Source of the DNA: Rivibacter sp049446155
GTDB lineage: Bacteria > Pseudomonadota > Gammaproteobacteria > Burkholderiales > Burkholderiaceae_C
Length of the DNA stretch: 64,000 bases
Direction of reading: 5' to 3'
Assembly: GCF_049446155.1 (NCBI RefSeq)
Contig: NZ_JBMSEE010000004.1
Coordinates: 1-64,000, forward strand
Shown here: positions 1 to 7,774 of the stretch, piece after piece
How positions within the stretch are numbered: position 1 is the stretch's first letter
Layout of the letters: every line of letters begins with the position of its first letter
Notes under the pieces: model-generated
Told to the model about the DNA's origin: nothing
The model's database searches: none
The model's input: only the letters and a program-made list of their open reading frames with translations
Translations under genes and position numbers: made by a program

Positions 1-11
1 GGCATGCTTAT

Positions 12-94
12 GGGTGTTCATCCGGGTCGGCTCTTTGGGTTGGATTGAGGTTTGGCGACTTCCAGTCTCTCAAACCCCATCCGGATGAACACCC
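12..94. repeat. 14-bp perfect inverted repeat, 55-bp spacer
   Basis: GGGTGTTCATCCGG at 12-25 is repeated as its reverse complement at 81-94. The second arm is inside the first reading frame. It could form a long hairpin or be a protein-binding pair; nothing in the sequence decides which. Confidence 0.6.
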
Positions 95-440
95 GATACA
101 ACCTATTGAAGCTTCACACCTAGTCGCTGCGGGGGCGTCGCCAGATCGGCAGCGGCGCTCTGAGTTCTATGGAGTCGCAGGCTTTGGTTTTGCCGCGTTC
201 ATGCTCGTGCTCATCGCTATCGGCGTCGCCAATAGCCCTGCGGGGATCGCGGGCGAGAAGGAGCGAATCACGGTGGTTGAGTTGACGATGCTCGCCGATA
301 GGGCGGCAGACAAAGGGGACATTGACCGTGCGGTCATGCACCTGCAAACGGCGGCATCACGACTCAGGGCCAACAAGGATGAGCGTGTCAGCCGCATCGA
401 GGAGCGGATAGCCGAACTTAGGAAGCGCGAGATCCAGTAG
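45..440 (+). CDS. Hypothetical single-span membrane protein
   Basis: Not assigned to a family. The 131-residue reading starts at a TTG, but the frame is open to the left edge of the window, so the gene may begin upstream. A hydrophobic segment at about residues 44-62 looks like one transmembrane helix. The C-terminal half (about 75-131) is charged and helical, with alternating Lys/Arg and Glu, like a short coiled coil or TPR-like hairpin exposed on one side of the membrane. It lies in the mobile element and is convergent with the next gene. A 14-bp inverted repeat (12-25 and 81-94) spans its 5' part. Function unknown; existence likely, start uncertain. Confidence 0.5.
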   Translation: MRFGDFQSLKPHPDEHPIQPIEASHLVAAGASPDRQRRSEFYGVAGFGFAAFMLVLIAIGVANSPAGIAGEKERITVVELTMLADRAADKGDIDRAVMHLQTAASRLRANKDERVSRIEERIAELRKREIQ

Positions 441-491
441 ATCACCGATCTTCGACGCGCTTTGGCACCTGTGCTCCAGCCTTAGCGAAGA

Positions 492-1274
492 CTACGGTGT
501 CCGAATGCCGTTCCGCTTCCAAAGCGTCTGGTATACGAAGGCGAGGAGTGGCAGGGCCAGCGCCGAAGCAACCCACTGCCAGTTGCGTATCGCCCATTCA
601 GTGGCGTCGATTCGAACTGTTAGCCGATGCTCTGCCACATTGAAGGACCTCGGTGTTTCCTGGCCTTGAACCAGGACGAGCGCGTGGAGGCGCACCCGCA
701 GAGTTCTCTCACCGGGCCACGCAGAGCGCACCGTCCATTGCCAAGTCGTGTTGCCGCGCGTCGCAACGGCCTGTTCCTGCAAGGATTCGCCCTGAATCTC
801 GAAGTCGCCACCAATTAGTTCAGCTCGCATCCGCGGGGAGAGCCGCACGCCGGCTATTCCCACGACGTGCGAATCTGGACCTGCGGTCGCCTGTATGTCC
901 GCGAGCAGGGGCCCGAGGGCCGAACCTGAAACGGCAAGCGCCACGGGGAAGTCCTCGTACTGATTTGCACTCATTGGTGCGACTATGGCAGCGCTTCCTT
1001 TCGTCATGGAGTCGAGGAGTCGATCAACGGGATGAACAGCGACAGTCGTCGAGTGGTCCTGCACCTCCTTGACGTATCGAACCATCTTTGGGACACCCCA
1101 GGTGGCTCCAATACCTAGTGCGCCGGCAAGTAGAACGCCCCCGACGGCTAACAGAGCGCTTGCAGCCCCCCGGGTGGCCCACCGGTCCACGACTTCTTTC
1201 GCTCCAAGGTAAGCCAGATAGAGCAGCCCCACGCCAGCCAACAGCAGCATCACAACGGCATGGTCTCGGTCCAT
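492..1274 (-). CDS. Hypothetical membrane protein with extracytoplasmic beta-rich domain
   Basis: A protein of 260 residues from the ATG at 1274; the frame continues to an ATG at 1334, an alternative start. Two hydrophobic helices near the N terminus (about residues 7-23 and 38-58) and one near the C terminus (about 236-252) bracket a soluble domain of about 170 residues. Near its end this domain has the pattern W-Q-W-T-V followed by P-G-E-R-T-L-R-V, a beta-strand signature of the W-x-W-x-V/P-x-x-x-G-x-x-x-L kind that I associate, from general knowledge, with membrane-anchored proteins of conflict or CHAT/TIR-linked systems. It sits among mobile-element cargo. No catalytic motif is visible. 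Function unknown. Confidence 0.6.
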   Translation of the reverse strand: MDRDHAVVMLLLAGVGLLYLAYLGAKEVVDRWATRGAASALLAVGGVLLAGALGIGATWGVPKMVRYVKEVQDHSTTVAVHPVDRLLDSMTKGSAAIVAPMSANQYEDFPVALAVSGSALGPLLADIQATAGPDSHVVGIAGVRLSPRMRAELIGGDFEIQGESLQEQAVATRGNTTWQWTVRSAWPGERTLRVRLHALVLVQGQETPRSFNVAEHRLTVRIDATEWAIRNWQWVASALALPLLAFVYQTLWKRNGIRTP

Positions 1275-1482
1275 AGGAGCCCCAAAAGTTTCCCTGCCAA
1301 GTAGTCTCGGGTCGGGCCGCATACCGCGCAACATCAAGTTCGATGATGCTCCGGCTACAAGAGCGACTCCACCGACCTGAGCCCCGCAGGGAGCTCAAGA
1401 AGGCCACGCTCGGTGGCCCGCTCGATACTCCCTGCGGTGCGCAGAACCGGCGCCCCTTGCAGCGGGGTCAGCCGGTAGACGG

Positions 1483-1710
1483 TCACAGAGGTCGCACCTC
1501 GGCTTGTCCATGCTGCGAGAGGTTCAACGCCCGCGCGCGAACGACGCGGCTCTTTGGGCCAACGTGCCGCCCGTGGATCAAGTGCCGATAGTTCGCGCAG
1601 TACTGAACGTCCTCGACCATGAACGTGACATCGGCGGTCATGGCCGCCACGCCACGCTTGCCGAGGTCGATTGCCACAGGCGTGCCATTGAGTTCGAGGG
1701 TGCAGATCAT
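1483..1710 (-). CDS. Small hypothetical protein (75 aa)
   Basis: Its ATG overlaps the stop codon of the upstream 323-residue gene (ATGA at 1707-1710), which implies translational coupling and supports its being real. The N-terminal half is beta-rich (ICTLELNGTPVAIDLG, then an Ala/Val stretch) and no conserved family is recognised. Probably a small cargo or phage-like protein working with its upstream neighbour. Function unknown. Confidence 0.5.
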   Translation of the reverse strand: MICTLELNGTPVAIDLGKRGVAAMTADVTFMVEDVQYCANYRHLIHGRHVGPKSRVVRARALNLSQHGQAEVRPL

Positions 1711-2678
1711 CGGGCGCTCTTCACAAGCTCCGATGCCGCGATCCAGCGCCCCGTACCCCGGCGCAACATGACCTCACCAGTGTCTCGATCGACGTGGGTC
1801 TCGAAACCTACCGAGTGGTAGGCAGTGAGGTCCCCCGGGTTGCGCACCTTGAAGGTCACAGCGAGGTCCTTCCAGGCGCTCATGTCGCGCATGTGGACCA
1901 TGCGCTGAATGGCATCTTGGAGCTTCTCAGGCTGGCCGCGAACGTGCTCGTAGAACTGCTCTAGGCGCTCGCCTTCGATACCCAGTTGGGACACCGCTCG
2001 GGCCACCGTGCGCTCATACATGGCGACGCCTTGTTGCACGTAGTCGGTCGCCATCTCAGGGTCGATGCCGGCACTACGTGCGAGGGCCTGCGCGGTCTGG
2101 TCGAGCCCCACGCTCCCGTGAACGATGGACCCGATGGCCGACGCCACAGCGCTGTCGTACGACTGCTGAGGCAAAGGGTCGATGTCCTGCGCCCACAGTT
2201 GGTCATCCTCGGCGCTCCACGCATCCGTGCCGAATCCTTGTTGCTGGTCTTGCTGCTGCCTCTCGTTGGCCAAGAGGTGCTCTTCGGCCTTGGTCTCCAG
2301 TGTGTGCTGCTGGCCCGCTGCCGTCTTGGCGTCTTGCAGGTTGCCCGCTGAGTCACGGACAAGGACACCCTCGCGCAGCGCGAGTGCCACGGTGGTCCGA
2401 CTGCCGGGGACTCCGGGGACGAGTTCGACGGTCTGGGAAGTGCCGGCGCGGGACAGCGTGGCGAGGACGCTGCCACCTTCGCGCCCTTCGCTGGAATGGA
2501 TGTAGCGAGTCGCCCCGTGCTGGACGGCATCGCCACCCGCAGTGAGGCTGACGGCGCCCGTGAGAACTCGACTCGCGGCGTCTTGCTGTGCGGAGGTGTC
2601 GACGCCGATGGTGCCCTGGGATTGCGCTGCCGCCTCGGCGGCGAACTGTTCGGGAATGATCTGAATGCGTGTGGTCAT
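1707..2678 (-). CDS. Hypothetical Gln/Ala-rich mobile-element protein
   Basis: The start is placed at the ATG at 2678 (MTTRIQIIPEQF), because the upstream in-frame extension to 2756 is unlike protein. Length is 323 residues. The N-terminal part is rich in Ala, Ser and Gln, with a run of Gln near residues 140-150. The C-terminal half is helical and ends with a compact beta-rich tail (DRDTGEVMLRRGTGRW). No signal peptide or membrane helix is seen. The composition resembles phage structural or plasmid accessory proteins, but I recognise no family. Its last codons overlap the next gene (ATGA), so the two are probably co-translated. Confidence 0.6.
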   Translation of the reverse strand: MTTRIQIIPEQFAAEAAAQSQGTIGVDTSAQQDAASRVLTGAVSLTAGGDAVQHGATRYIHSSEGREGGSVLATLSRAGTSQTVELVPGVPGSRTTVALALREGVLVRDSAGNLQDAKTAAGQQHTLETKAEEHLLANERQQQDQQQGFGTDAWSAEDDQLWAQDIDPLPQQSYDSAVASAIGSIVHGSVGLDQTAQALARSAGIDPEMATDYVQQGVAMYERTVARAVSQLGIEGERLEQFYEHVRGQPEKLQDAIQRMVHMRDMSAWKDLAVTFKVRNPGDLTAYHSVGFETHVDRDTGEVMLRRGTGRWIAASELVKSAR

Positions 2679-2850
2679 GGTTGAGTCAATGCAGTAGCGC
2701 CACAGTGGCCCGTGATGGCCCTGCGGCAGGTTGCGAATGGAGAGGTGGAAGGGCACTCCAAGCGGAGGCCCAGGAAGGCACCTATCGGCGCCTATGGCGG
2801 CCCATTGCGGGCGCGAGGTGGGTAGCTAACTGGCGGCCCTTTGCGAGGGC

Positions 2851-3546
2851 TCAGAGGACCTTGAAGGGGGCCCGCATCGCGGCCTCTCGGGCCGCTTGTT
2901 GTTCGGCCTGCAGCTCGATGCTGCTGACCACGTTTGCGAAGAACGGAGCGAGGGTCCTGCGAAGGTGCTGACCAACGTAGGCCATCGCTGTCGGCCGTGC
3001 CCTGGGGGCGTAGGAGCAAGACGCGGCCAGCTTCTTGTTGACCGGCCAGACTCCGCCAGGACCACGAGTCTGTCGGCGCGGCCGAGGGGCCATGCCGAAC
3101 AGGGCGCGACTCAAGGCGAAATCTTCCGCTCGGTCGCTGGGAAGGACCTGCGGATGCCTCTGGAGCCATAGCCAGAAGGCGCACGCCTCGGTCAGCAGCT
3201 CCAGCGGCTTGATGCCGTGGCGCTTCAGCCGAGCAATCTCGTTGGCGCCTCGGAAGGCCTTTTCATCGGCGCAAGCCTCGGTTGACCACTGGTCCAGGTA
3301 GGCAACGATGCTGCGCACTCCGGGATGGGCAGCGTTGGCCGCCAGGAGGGCCCCGACCTGTGATCTTTCGGAGGACCACAAGGTGCGCTTCAGGGGTCGC
3401 GCTCGCGGGTCCCCGTAGCGGAGGTCCGTGCGGGTGCAGTCCTTGCACCAGCGGCTGAGTCTGTAGCGCGTCTCGGGGCAGTTTGGGGCGCCGCACTGGC
3501 GCAGCGCATTGGCGGCACGGGCGGCAAGGAGAGCTTGGGAAGCCAT
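2851..3546 (-). CDS. Hypothetical protein with N-terminal zinc-finger-like cysteines
   Basis: A basic protein of 231 residues. Cysteines at about residues 18, 23, 34 and 37 (C-G-A-P-N-C, then C-K-D-C) form a plausible zinc ribbon of the kind found in nucleic-acid-binding phage and plasmid proteins. The rest is helical and Arg/Ala-rich, consistent with nucleic-acid binding, but this is inference. It has its own upstream gap of about 420 bp, so it is probably transcribed separately from the coupled operon to its right. Family not recognised. Confidence 0.55.
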   Translation of the reverse strand: MASQALLAARAANALRQCGAPNCPETRYRLSRWCKDCTRTDLRYGDPRARPLKRTLWSSERSQVGALLAANAAHPGVRSIVAYLDQWSTEACADEKAFRGANEIARLKRHGIKPLELLTEACAFWLWLQRHPQVLPSDRAEDFALSRALFGMAPRPRRQTRGPGGVWPVNKKLAASCSYAPRARPTAMAYVGQHLRRTLAPFFANVVSSIELQAEQQAAREAAMRAPFKVL

Positions 3547-3967
3547 GGATGAGGATGGAACCTCCTGTGTTGAAGGGCAGATGGTGAATTGGCATTGGCT
3601 GTGCCATTACTGGGGCCCGACCGGGTCCCTTGCGGGGAAGGATGACCAACGGGAAGGAGGAGACACGAAGAAGGATGACCACAGCGCCTTCGGCATCGAC
3701 CATCCAAGTAGCGGTCTACCGAGGGCTACCTTCAGGTGCCTCAGTGATGACCGTGAGATATCACGGGGACCGCCGGTTGGACTGAAGTTCTGCCGCTGCT
3801 CCTTGAGGGACATGGACAACAGGGGGTGGTCAGCAGCGGCGGAGCCGCCTAAGGAAGGTCGCCTTCTACTGTTCTTCTTCTCTTCTCTCTTCTTCTCTTA
3901 TCTTGTTGGTCAAGTTGCAACGGGGACCAACAGAACTCAACGGTTGTTCATTTCCGTTGGGTCCTGT
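3547..3967. other. Gene-free stretch with a 28-nt pyrimidine tract
   Basis: No convincing reading frame on either strand. It contains an uninterrupted C/T run at 3872-3899, a small inverted repeat CCGTGA-GATA-TCACGG near 3749, and CAACGG/CCGTTG arms at 3938-3943 and 3954-3959. It separates the zinc-finger-like gene from the DUF1376-like operon and probably holds the promoter of the former. Confidence 0.4.
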
Positions 3968-4447
3968 TCAGAAGTCCGCCGGATCGGTGCCGGATAGCGC
4001 TGCCTCGGTTGAAGCGTCTACCCGTTGCTGCGGCGCTTGCTGCGCCCGCTTCTTCGCGCTGGCAACGCCAGCAGCTTGAGCACGCTTGCGGGTGCCGTCG
4101 ATGGAGGAGACCAGCGCATCGCGTGCGCAGTCCAGGTCGGCAATGCGCCAACCTTCGGCGCTCCTTGTGAACCCGTAGTGCGCGGTCAGCAGATCGACCA
4201 CCTCTTCGTCGTCCATCGCATCGCGAGCGTCGATGAGGGTCATCTTGCGGCGCATCAGGGCGACGGTACTGTCATCGAAGGGGCGGCATTCGGTGAGCCA
4301 GTAGTGATGGCGCAGGCGTGTCCGAAGGGCAATCTGCCGGGCAGTCGCCATGTCGAGGGTCTCGCGCTCGGACACCGGGTTGGTCGGATGCCAGCCGGAA
4401 GCGGTCGAGGTGGGTCGGGTTGGTGTGGTCGTCACGGTGATGGTCAT
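3968..4447 (-). CDS. DUF1376/YdaU-like protein (phage replication-region type)
   Basis: A protein of 159 residues. The middle part, with R-H-H-Y-W-L-T-E-C-R-P-F at about residues 46-57, then L-T-A-H-Y-G-F-T and G-W-R-I-A-D-L-D, follows the pattern of DUF1376 (YdaU) proteins, where a Y-x-L-T-E-R-P-L-P core is followed by F-x-x-x-x-x-G-W-x-x-x-R-x-D. That family is typical of phage replication-initiation regions. The tail is rich in Lys, Ala and Gln. The usual N-terminal segment is shortened or diverged. Its start overlaps the stop of the upstream gene (ATGA at 4444-4447), making it the last gene of a three-gene coupled operon. Confidence 0.6.
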   Translation of the reverse strand: MTITVTTTPTRPTSTASGWHPTNPVSERETLDMATARQIALRTRLRHHYWLTECRPFDDSTVALMRRKMTLIDARDAMDDEEVVDLLTAHYGFTRSAEGWRIADLDCARDALVSSIDGTRKRAQAAGVASAKKRAQQAPQQRVDASTEAALSGTDPADF

Positions 4448-4821
4448 TGAAATGGAAGATCGATGGAGTCGAGGGCTTGGAGGGCCGCTGCGTGGTCGAT
4501 GCTGGCGCTGAGGTCCTTACCCACACCCTGGTCGCGCAGGAAGTGCCGCACCTCGGCCAGCATCGAGGCCGTAGGGGTCCCCGAGGAAACGGCAGCGTGG
4601 AGGGCACCGGTCAGGAGGTCGTGAAGGTCCCGCAGCGCCTTTACCTGCTCCGGGCTTTCTGCGAGGACCCCGTTCTGTTTGAGCAGCGCTCGGGCCACGC
4701 CAAGGACCTCGGCGGGTGCATCGCTGGCCTGAACGCGGCGCGTGAGTTCGCCCACGAGGAGGTCGTTCAGCTCCTGTGCCAAGTCGTAGGGAGACGCGGC
4801 GGGGTTGTCGTTGATGATCAT
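4444..4821 (-). CDS. Small helical protein, possibly small-terminase-like
   Basis: An acidic, all-helical protein of 125 residues. Two similar segments, V-A-R-A-L-L-K-Q-N-G-V (about 42-52) and V-R-H-F-L-R-D-Q-G-V (about 91-100), resemble the A-R-x-F-L-K-D-N-G-I signature of T7-like small terminase subunits. The C terminus (I-D-L-P-F) also resembles the short acidic tail common in those proteins. The match is by eye only. It overlaps both neighbours by ATGA junctions (4444-4447 and 4818-4821), so all three genes are translationally coupled. Alternative: an unrelated helical cargo protein. Confidence 0.45.
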   Translation of the reverse strand: MIINDNPAASPYDLAQELNDLLVGELTRRVQASDAPAEVLGVARALLKQNGVLAESPEQVKALRDLHDLLTGALHAAVSSGTPTASMLAEVRHFLRDQGVGKDLSASIDHAAALQALDSIDLPFQ

Positions 4822-5309
4822 TCGTTGGTGGTGGTCGTAGAGCCTTTGCGCCGGGGACGCCGCGCGCTCAGAACCTGTTCGATGAGGACCTCATGGCGCG
4901 CCTCGAAGTCCTTCCACTGTTGAGCCCATTGGGGCCCTCGGAGGACATCAAGCCAGGGCGGTAGCGATGCGCCCTCGTTGTGAGCTTGGAGGCGCTTCCA
5001 GGCGGCTTCCTGGGTGTCCTCATCGGGCGGGAAACTGGAGCAGCAAGAACGCACGGCTCGGGCCTCTTGCTTCGGGTCGAGGTCGGCGCGACTGAGATGG
5101 CCCATGTAGACGACCAAGGCGCGGCGCACGACACCGCTGGAGAGCGGATCGACTGCCATGCCGCCGGGGCCGGTGTTGAGCCATGCGCGGGCGTATGCGA
5201 TGGCGAGGCGCGACGGGTGGTCGAGCTTGACTTCGGTCTGAGCGACGGTGCCGCGAAGGGCCACGGTCGAGCGCGTATAGGGCGCGGAGCGGTTCTGCTT
5301 TGCGAGCAT
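4818..5309 (-). CDS. Hypothetical protein, first gene of coupled operon
   Basis: A protein of 163 residues of no family I recognise. It contains a helical core (about residues 30-120) and a basic tail ending R-R-P-R-R-K-G-S-T-T-T-T. No signal peptide or membrane segment. It starts a minus-strand operon of three genes joined by 4-bp ATGA overlaps. The 400-bp gap upstream, shared with the divergent serine recombinase, would hold the promoters of both. Probably a mobile-element protein acting with the following two. Confidence 0.5.
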   Translation of the reverse strand: MLAKQNRSAPYTRSTVALRGTVAQTEVKLDHPSRLAIAYARAWLNTGPGGMAVDPLSSGVVRRALVVYMGHLSRADLDPKQEARAVRSCCSSFPPDEDTQEAAWKRLQAHNEGASLPPWLDVLRGPQWAQQWKDFEARHEVLIEQVLSARRPRRKGSTTTTNE

Positions 5310-5711
5310 GGTGCAAGGACCGCGAATGCGGCCGGCTGAAGTTGAAAGGGGGGGCCGCGACGTGGCCCGTGAGGTGGGGCGTGTCGCGGCCTTGAGGTGG
5401 CGCGAGAGGTGGATCGAGCGGTGTTCTGCAGAGGGGTGGGTTTAGACGCAGGAGCCGGCCGATGTCCTGGCAGGGGTCACGGCTTAGGCACGGACAGTTG
5501 CCCATGTGTTCTTCTTCTAGGGTCAGGGTTTGGCGCACGACCACCGGTGCTCCAGTTCCCCAAGTGCTTGAAATGGCGAGCGATTTGGGTGAGCACGGGC
5601 ATACGGAAACCATGGCCCGAGTTCGGCACCAGTTGCCCAGGGGAGCAAGTGCGCGAGACGCCCATACGTCAACCAGTTGCTTTCCGTATGGCGTGCTGGC
5701 ACGATGTCGGC
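5310..5711. promoter_or_regulatory. Divergent intergenic region with repeats, possible recombination site
   Basis: This 402-bp gap between the coupled operon and the serine recombinase holds no convincing gene. It contains a 10-bp inverted repeat (CATACGGAAA at 5600-5609, TTTCCGTATG at 5681-5690) and a 10-bp direct repeat (CAGTTGCCCA at 5495-5504 and 5630-5639). Serine resolvases often act on paired sites just upstream of their own gene, so this is a candidate res-like site. Confidence 0.4.
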
Positions 5712-6326
5712 ATGAGCAAGCCGACCAAGCCGCGCCGCGTTGCGCTTTACGCCCGCGTATCGACCGACCGTCAATCCACCGAGAACCAACTGCGCGAACT
5801 CCGCGAGGCCGCCCAGCGGCTGGGTTGGGAGGTTGCCGCCGAGTTCACCGACCGAGGCATCAGCGGTGCCAAGGGTCGCAAGGACCGCCCCCAACTCGAC
5901 GCCATGCTCAAGGGCATCGCTCGCAAGGACTTCGATGTGGTGGCCGCGTGGTCCGTGGATCGCCTCGGGCGCTCCTTGATTGACCTCATCGCGCTACTGC
6001 AGGAACTGCACTCGACGGGCGTAGACCTGTACCTGCATCAGCAGGGCATCAACACTGCGACCCCGGCCGGCAAGGCTCTCTTCCAGATGATGGGCGTGTT
6101 CGCTGAGTTCGAGCGCGAGATGATCCGAGAGCGGGTCACGGCGGGACTCGCACGGGCCAAGGCGAAGGGAACCAAGAGCGGCCGTGCCATCGGCCGTCCG
6201 ACCGTCGATGAGGCCACCGAGCAGCGCATTCGCGAGCTGCGCGCGGGGGCTATGGGAATCGTCAGGATTGCCAAGACGGTCGGCTGCGGCGTCTCGGTCG
6301 TGCAGCGAGTGGTGGCCGCTGGGTGA
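5712..6326 (+). CDS. Serine recombinase (resolvase/invertase family)
   Basis: Cuts and rejoins DNA through a serine nucleophile. The start is the ATG at 5712 (MSKPTKPRRVALYARVS); the open frame further upstream is not protein-like. Length 204 residues, normal for small resolvases. Visible features: Y-A-R-V-S-T at residues 13-18 with nucleophile Ser17 and Arg15, the V-D-R-L-G-R-S motif at about 79-85, the F-A-E-F-E-R-E-M-I-R-E-R segment before the long dimer helix, and a C-terminal helix-turn-helix at about 170-200. Divergent from the preceding operon; the spacer has repeats that could be its target. It could be an element resolvase or an invertase. Confidence 0.9.
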   Translation: MSKPTKPRRVALYARVSTDRQSTENQLRELREAAQRLGWEVAAEFTDRGISGAKGRKDRPQLDAMLKGIARKDFDVVAAWSVDRLGRSLIDLIALLQELHSTGVDLYLHQQGINTATPAGKALFQMMGVFAEFEREMIRERVTAGLARAKAKGTKSGRAIGRPTVDEATEQRIRELRAGAMGIVRIAKTVGCGVSVVQRVVAAG

Positions 6327-6492
6327 GCGGTTCTTGCGGGGGTGGGGGTTTAGAGTGGGCTCATCCCGCATCGCGCGTTTTGGGCCCAGCGAGCAACGCC
6401 GTCAAGTCTGCGCTGTCACCTGGAGGCAGGGTCAAGCGAGTGCCCCGCACTGCCGCCGATGCGCCCGGTACGGCCCACCCGCCCGCTCTCCG

Positions 6493-7091
6493 CTAGCGGC
6501 CTACATGCTCGCTTGGTCCCACACCTAGCGGTCCTCTCGATGCCCTTGCTGCCCGAGTGCATCCGCTTTGTGCCCCTTGCTGGGATCGAGGGGGTACCGG
6601 GGGGGAACTTGCGGCCCCGCGCTTATCGGAAAGGCCTCGGAAAAATCTTGTGGAAATGGTCTCGTTCGCGGCCAGGACAGCGCGGGCCATCAGCTCGGCC
6701 GGCGTCATCTCCCCGGAGACCACGGCAGCGGCCACCGTGCGGGTGGTCGCAACGCCATGCTTGCGGAGGTTCGACAGGACCTCGCTGGTGACCCACTTGC
6801 GGAACGCCTGGGCCTCGGGCTTGCGGCTGCGGAGGATCAGCGAGTAAAGGCCGGACTCGTTGACGATGACGAGGCCCCGGTTCGGCAAACCCTCACATTC
6901 CGAGGCTTTGAGCATCCCGCGCTCGTCGTCGTCCAGGCCACGGGTCGCGTTGAAGGCGTCGCGGAAGTCGAGCGCGCGGCACACGTCGGCGGCTGCGAAC
7001 CAAGGATGGCCGTCCTTGTCGATGGCGCGGAGGTCGCCTTAACCACGGGATTCTCGGGGGCAACGCTCACCCAGAGGCATCCTCGGCGCAC
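6493..7091 (-). pseudogene. BRO-domain (phage antirepressor-like) gene, apparently frameshifted
   Basis: The segment G-D-L-R-A-I-D-K-D-G-H-P-W-F followed by A-A-A-D-V-C-R-A-L and then K-W-V-T-S-E-V-L is a clear BRO N-terminal domain (phage antirepressor type). In its frame a TAA stops translation just before G-D-L-R (about 7040). The preceding frame encodes a plausible start V-A-P-E-N-P-V-V-K, so loss of one G near 7040 would explain the break. The intact frame begins only at a GTG at 6984, inside the domain. After A-A-N-E-T-I the C-terminal part is Pro/Ser-rich and unlike BRO proteins. Probably a decayed gene. Confidence 0.6.
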
Positions 7092-7456
7092 TCATCAGGC
7101 CCCGTCGTGGTCCCCTGAGATGCCCTCTCGGTGACCGACTCGCGGGCCTCGGCGGCAAGCTCCTTGATCCTGCGCCGGGTCAACAGGCGATCCAGCAGCG
7201 CGGCCTCCTGTGCCTCCGTGAGCCGCAGCGCGGCCTGAAACTCGTAGCCGCATGCGCGGACGCTGAGGGCCTCGCCGGTCCACGTCAGTGCGATGCCTTC
7301 GCCAGGAGGACCCGCGAGGGGCTTGAAGCTGCCCCCATAGTCCTGCTGCGGGAAGGCCATTCGGAGGACCCCCATCGTGGCCTTTGCTAGGTCCGCCATC
7401 GCTTGCTTGCGCTTGCGTGGGTCGGGCGGCCCGTGAAGCTCCGGCGCGGCCCTCAT
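7067..7456 (-). CDS. Hypothetical phage-like protein
   Basis: A protein of up to 129 residues; an ATG at 7399 is an alternative start with better protein character. It contains a short beta-rich core (I-A-L-T-W-T-G-E-A-L-S-V) followed by helices rich in Leu, Arg and Glu. Its start overlaps the stop of the upstream small gene by ATGA, and its 3' end overlaps the damaged BRO gene. No family recognised. It belongs to the block of small phage-like genes interrupted upstream by the insertion sequence. Confidence 0.5.
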   Translation of the reverse strand: MRAAPELHGPPDPRKRKQAMADLAKATMGVLRMAFPQQDYGGSFKPLAGPPGEGIALTWTGEALSVRACGYEFQAALRLTEAQEAALLDRLLTRRRIKELAAEARESVTERASQGTTTGPDECAEDASG

Positions 7457-7710
7457 GCGAGTTCCGGACGGTACGGTCGATCAATGACCATCTCGAAGTT
7501 GCCGATGCGCAGATTCCATGAGACCGCATCGCGCCACGCATCGAAGTACCACCACTCGGCGGTCCCGTTGGAGTAGCCGATGAAGGCGGACCAGCAGCGG
7601 CACAGCAATGCTGCATCAAGAAGGGCCGCGGTGCGCATGCAGAGGATGGTCGAGCGGGTCAGATGAGAAGGCACGAGAGAGGCTCCTTGGTGTTTCGTTG
7701 GAGCCCTCAT
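7453..7710 (-). CDS. Small hypothetical phage-like protein (85 aa)
   Basis: The start is placed at the ATG at 7710, outside the insertion sequence; the frame upstream of it reads into IS DNA and is spurious. The C-terminal half, W-W-Y-F-D-A-W-R-D-A-V-S-W-N-L-R-I-G-N, is aromatic-rich and protein-like, with a hydrophobic stretch before it. It ends in an ATGA overlap with the next gene. The insertion sequence lies only 24 bp upstream of the start, so its native promoter or operon link to the Abi-like gene has probably been cut. Confidence 0.5.
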   Translation of the reverse strand: MRAPTKHQGASLVPSHLTRSTILCMRTAALLDAALLCRCWSAFIGYSNGTAEWWYFDAWRDAVSWNLRIGNFEMVIDRPYRPELA

Positions 7711-7774
7711 GGTGTCGCGATGCCTGCGCCAGCGTGACCTTGCCCGCGTTCTCCGGATCCCATAGCTGAGACCA

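Noticed and set aside
3509..3997. Plus-strand frame with a Leu/Phe-rich stretch over the pyrimidine tract
   Set aside because: The hydrophobic run comes from the C/T tract, the start overlaps another gene and there is no ribosome site.
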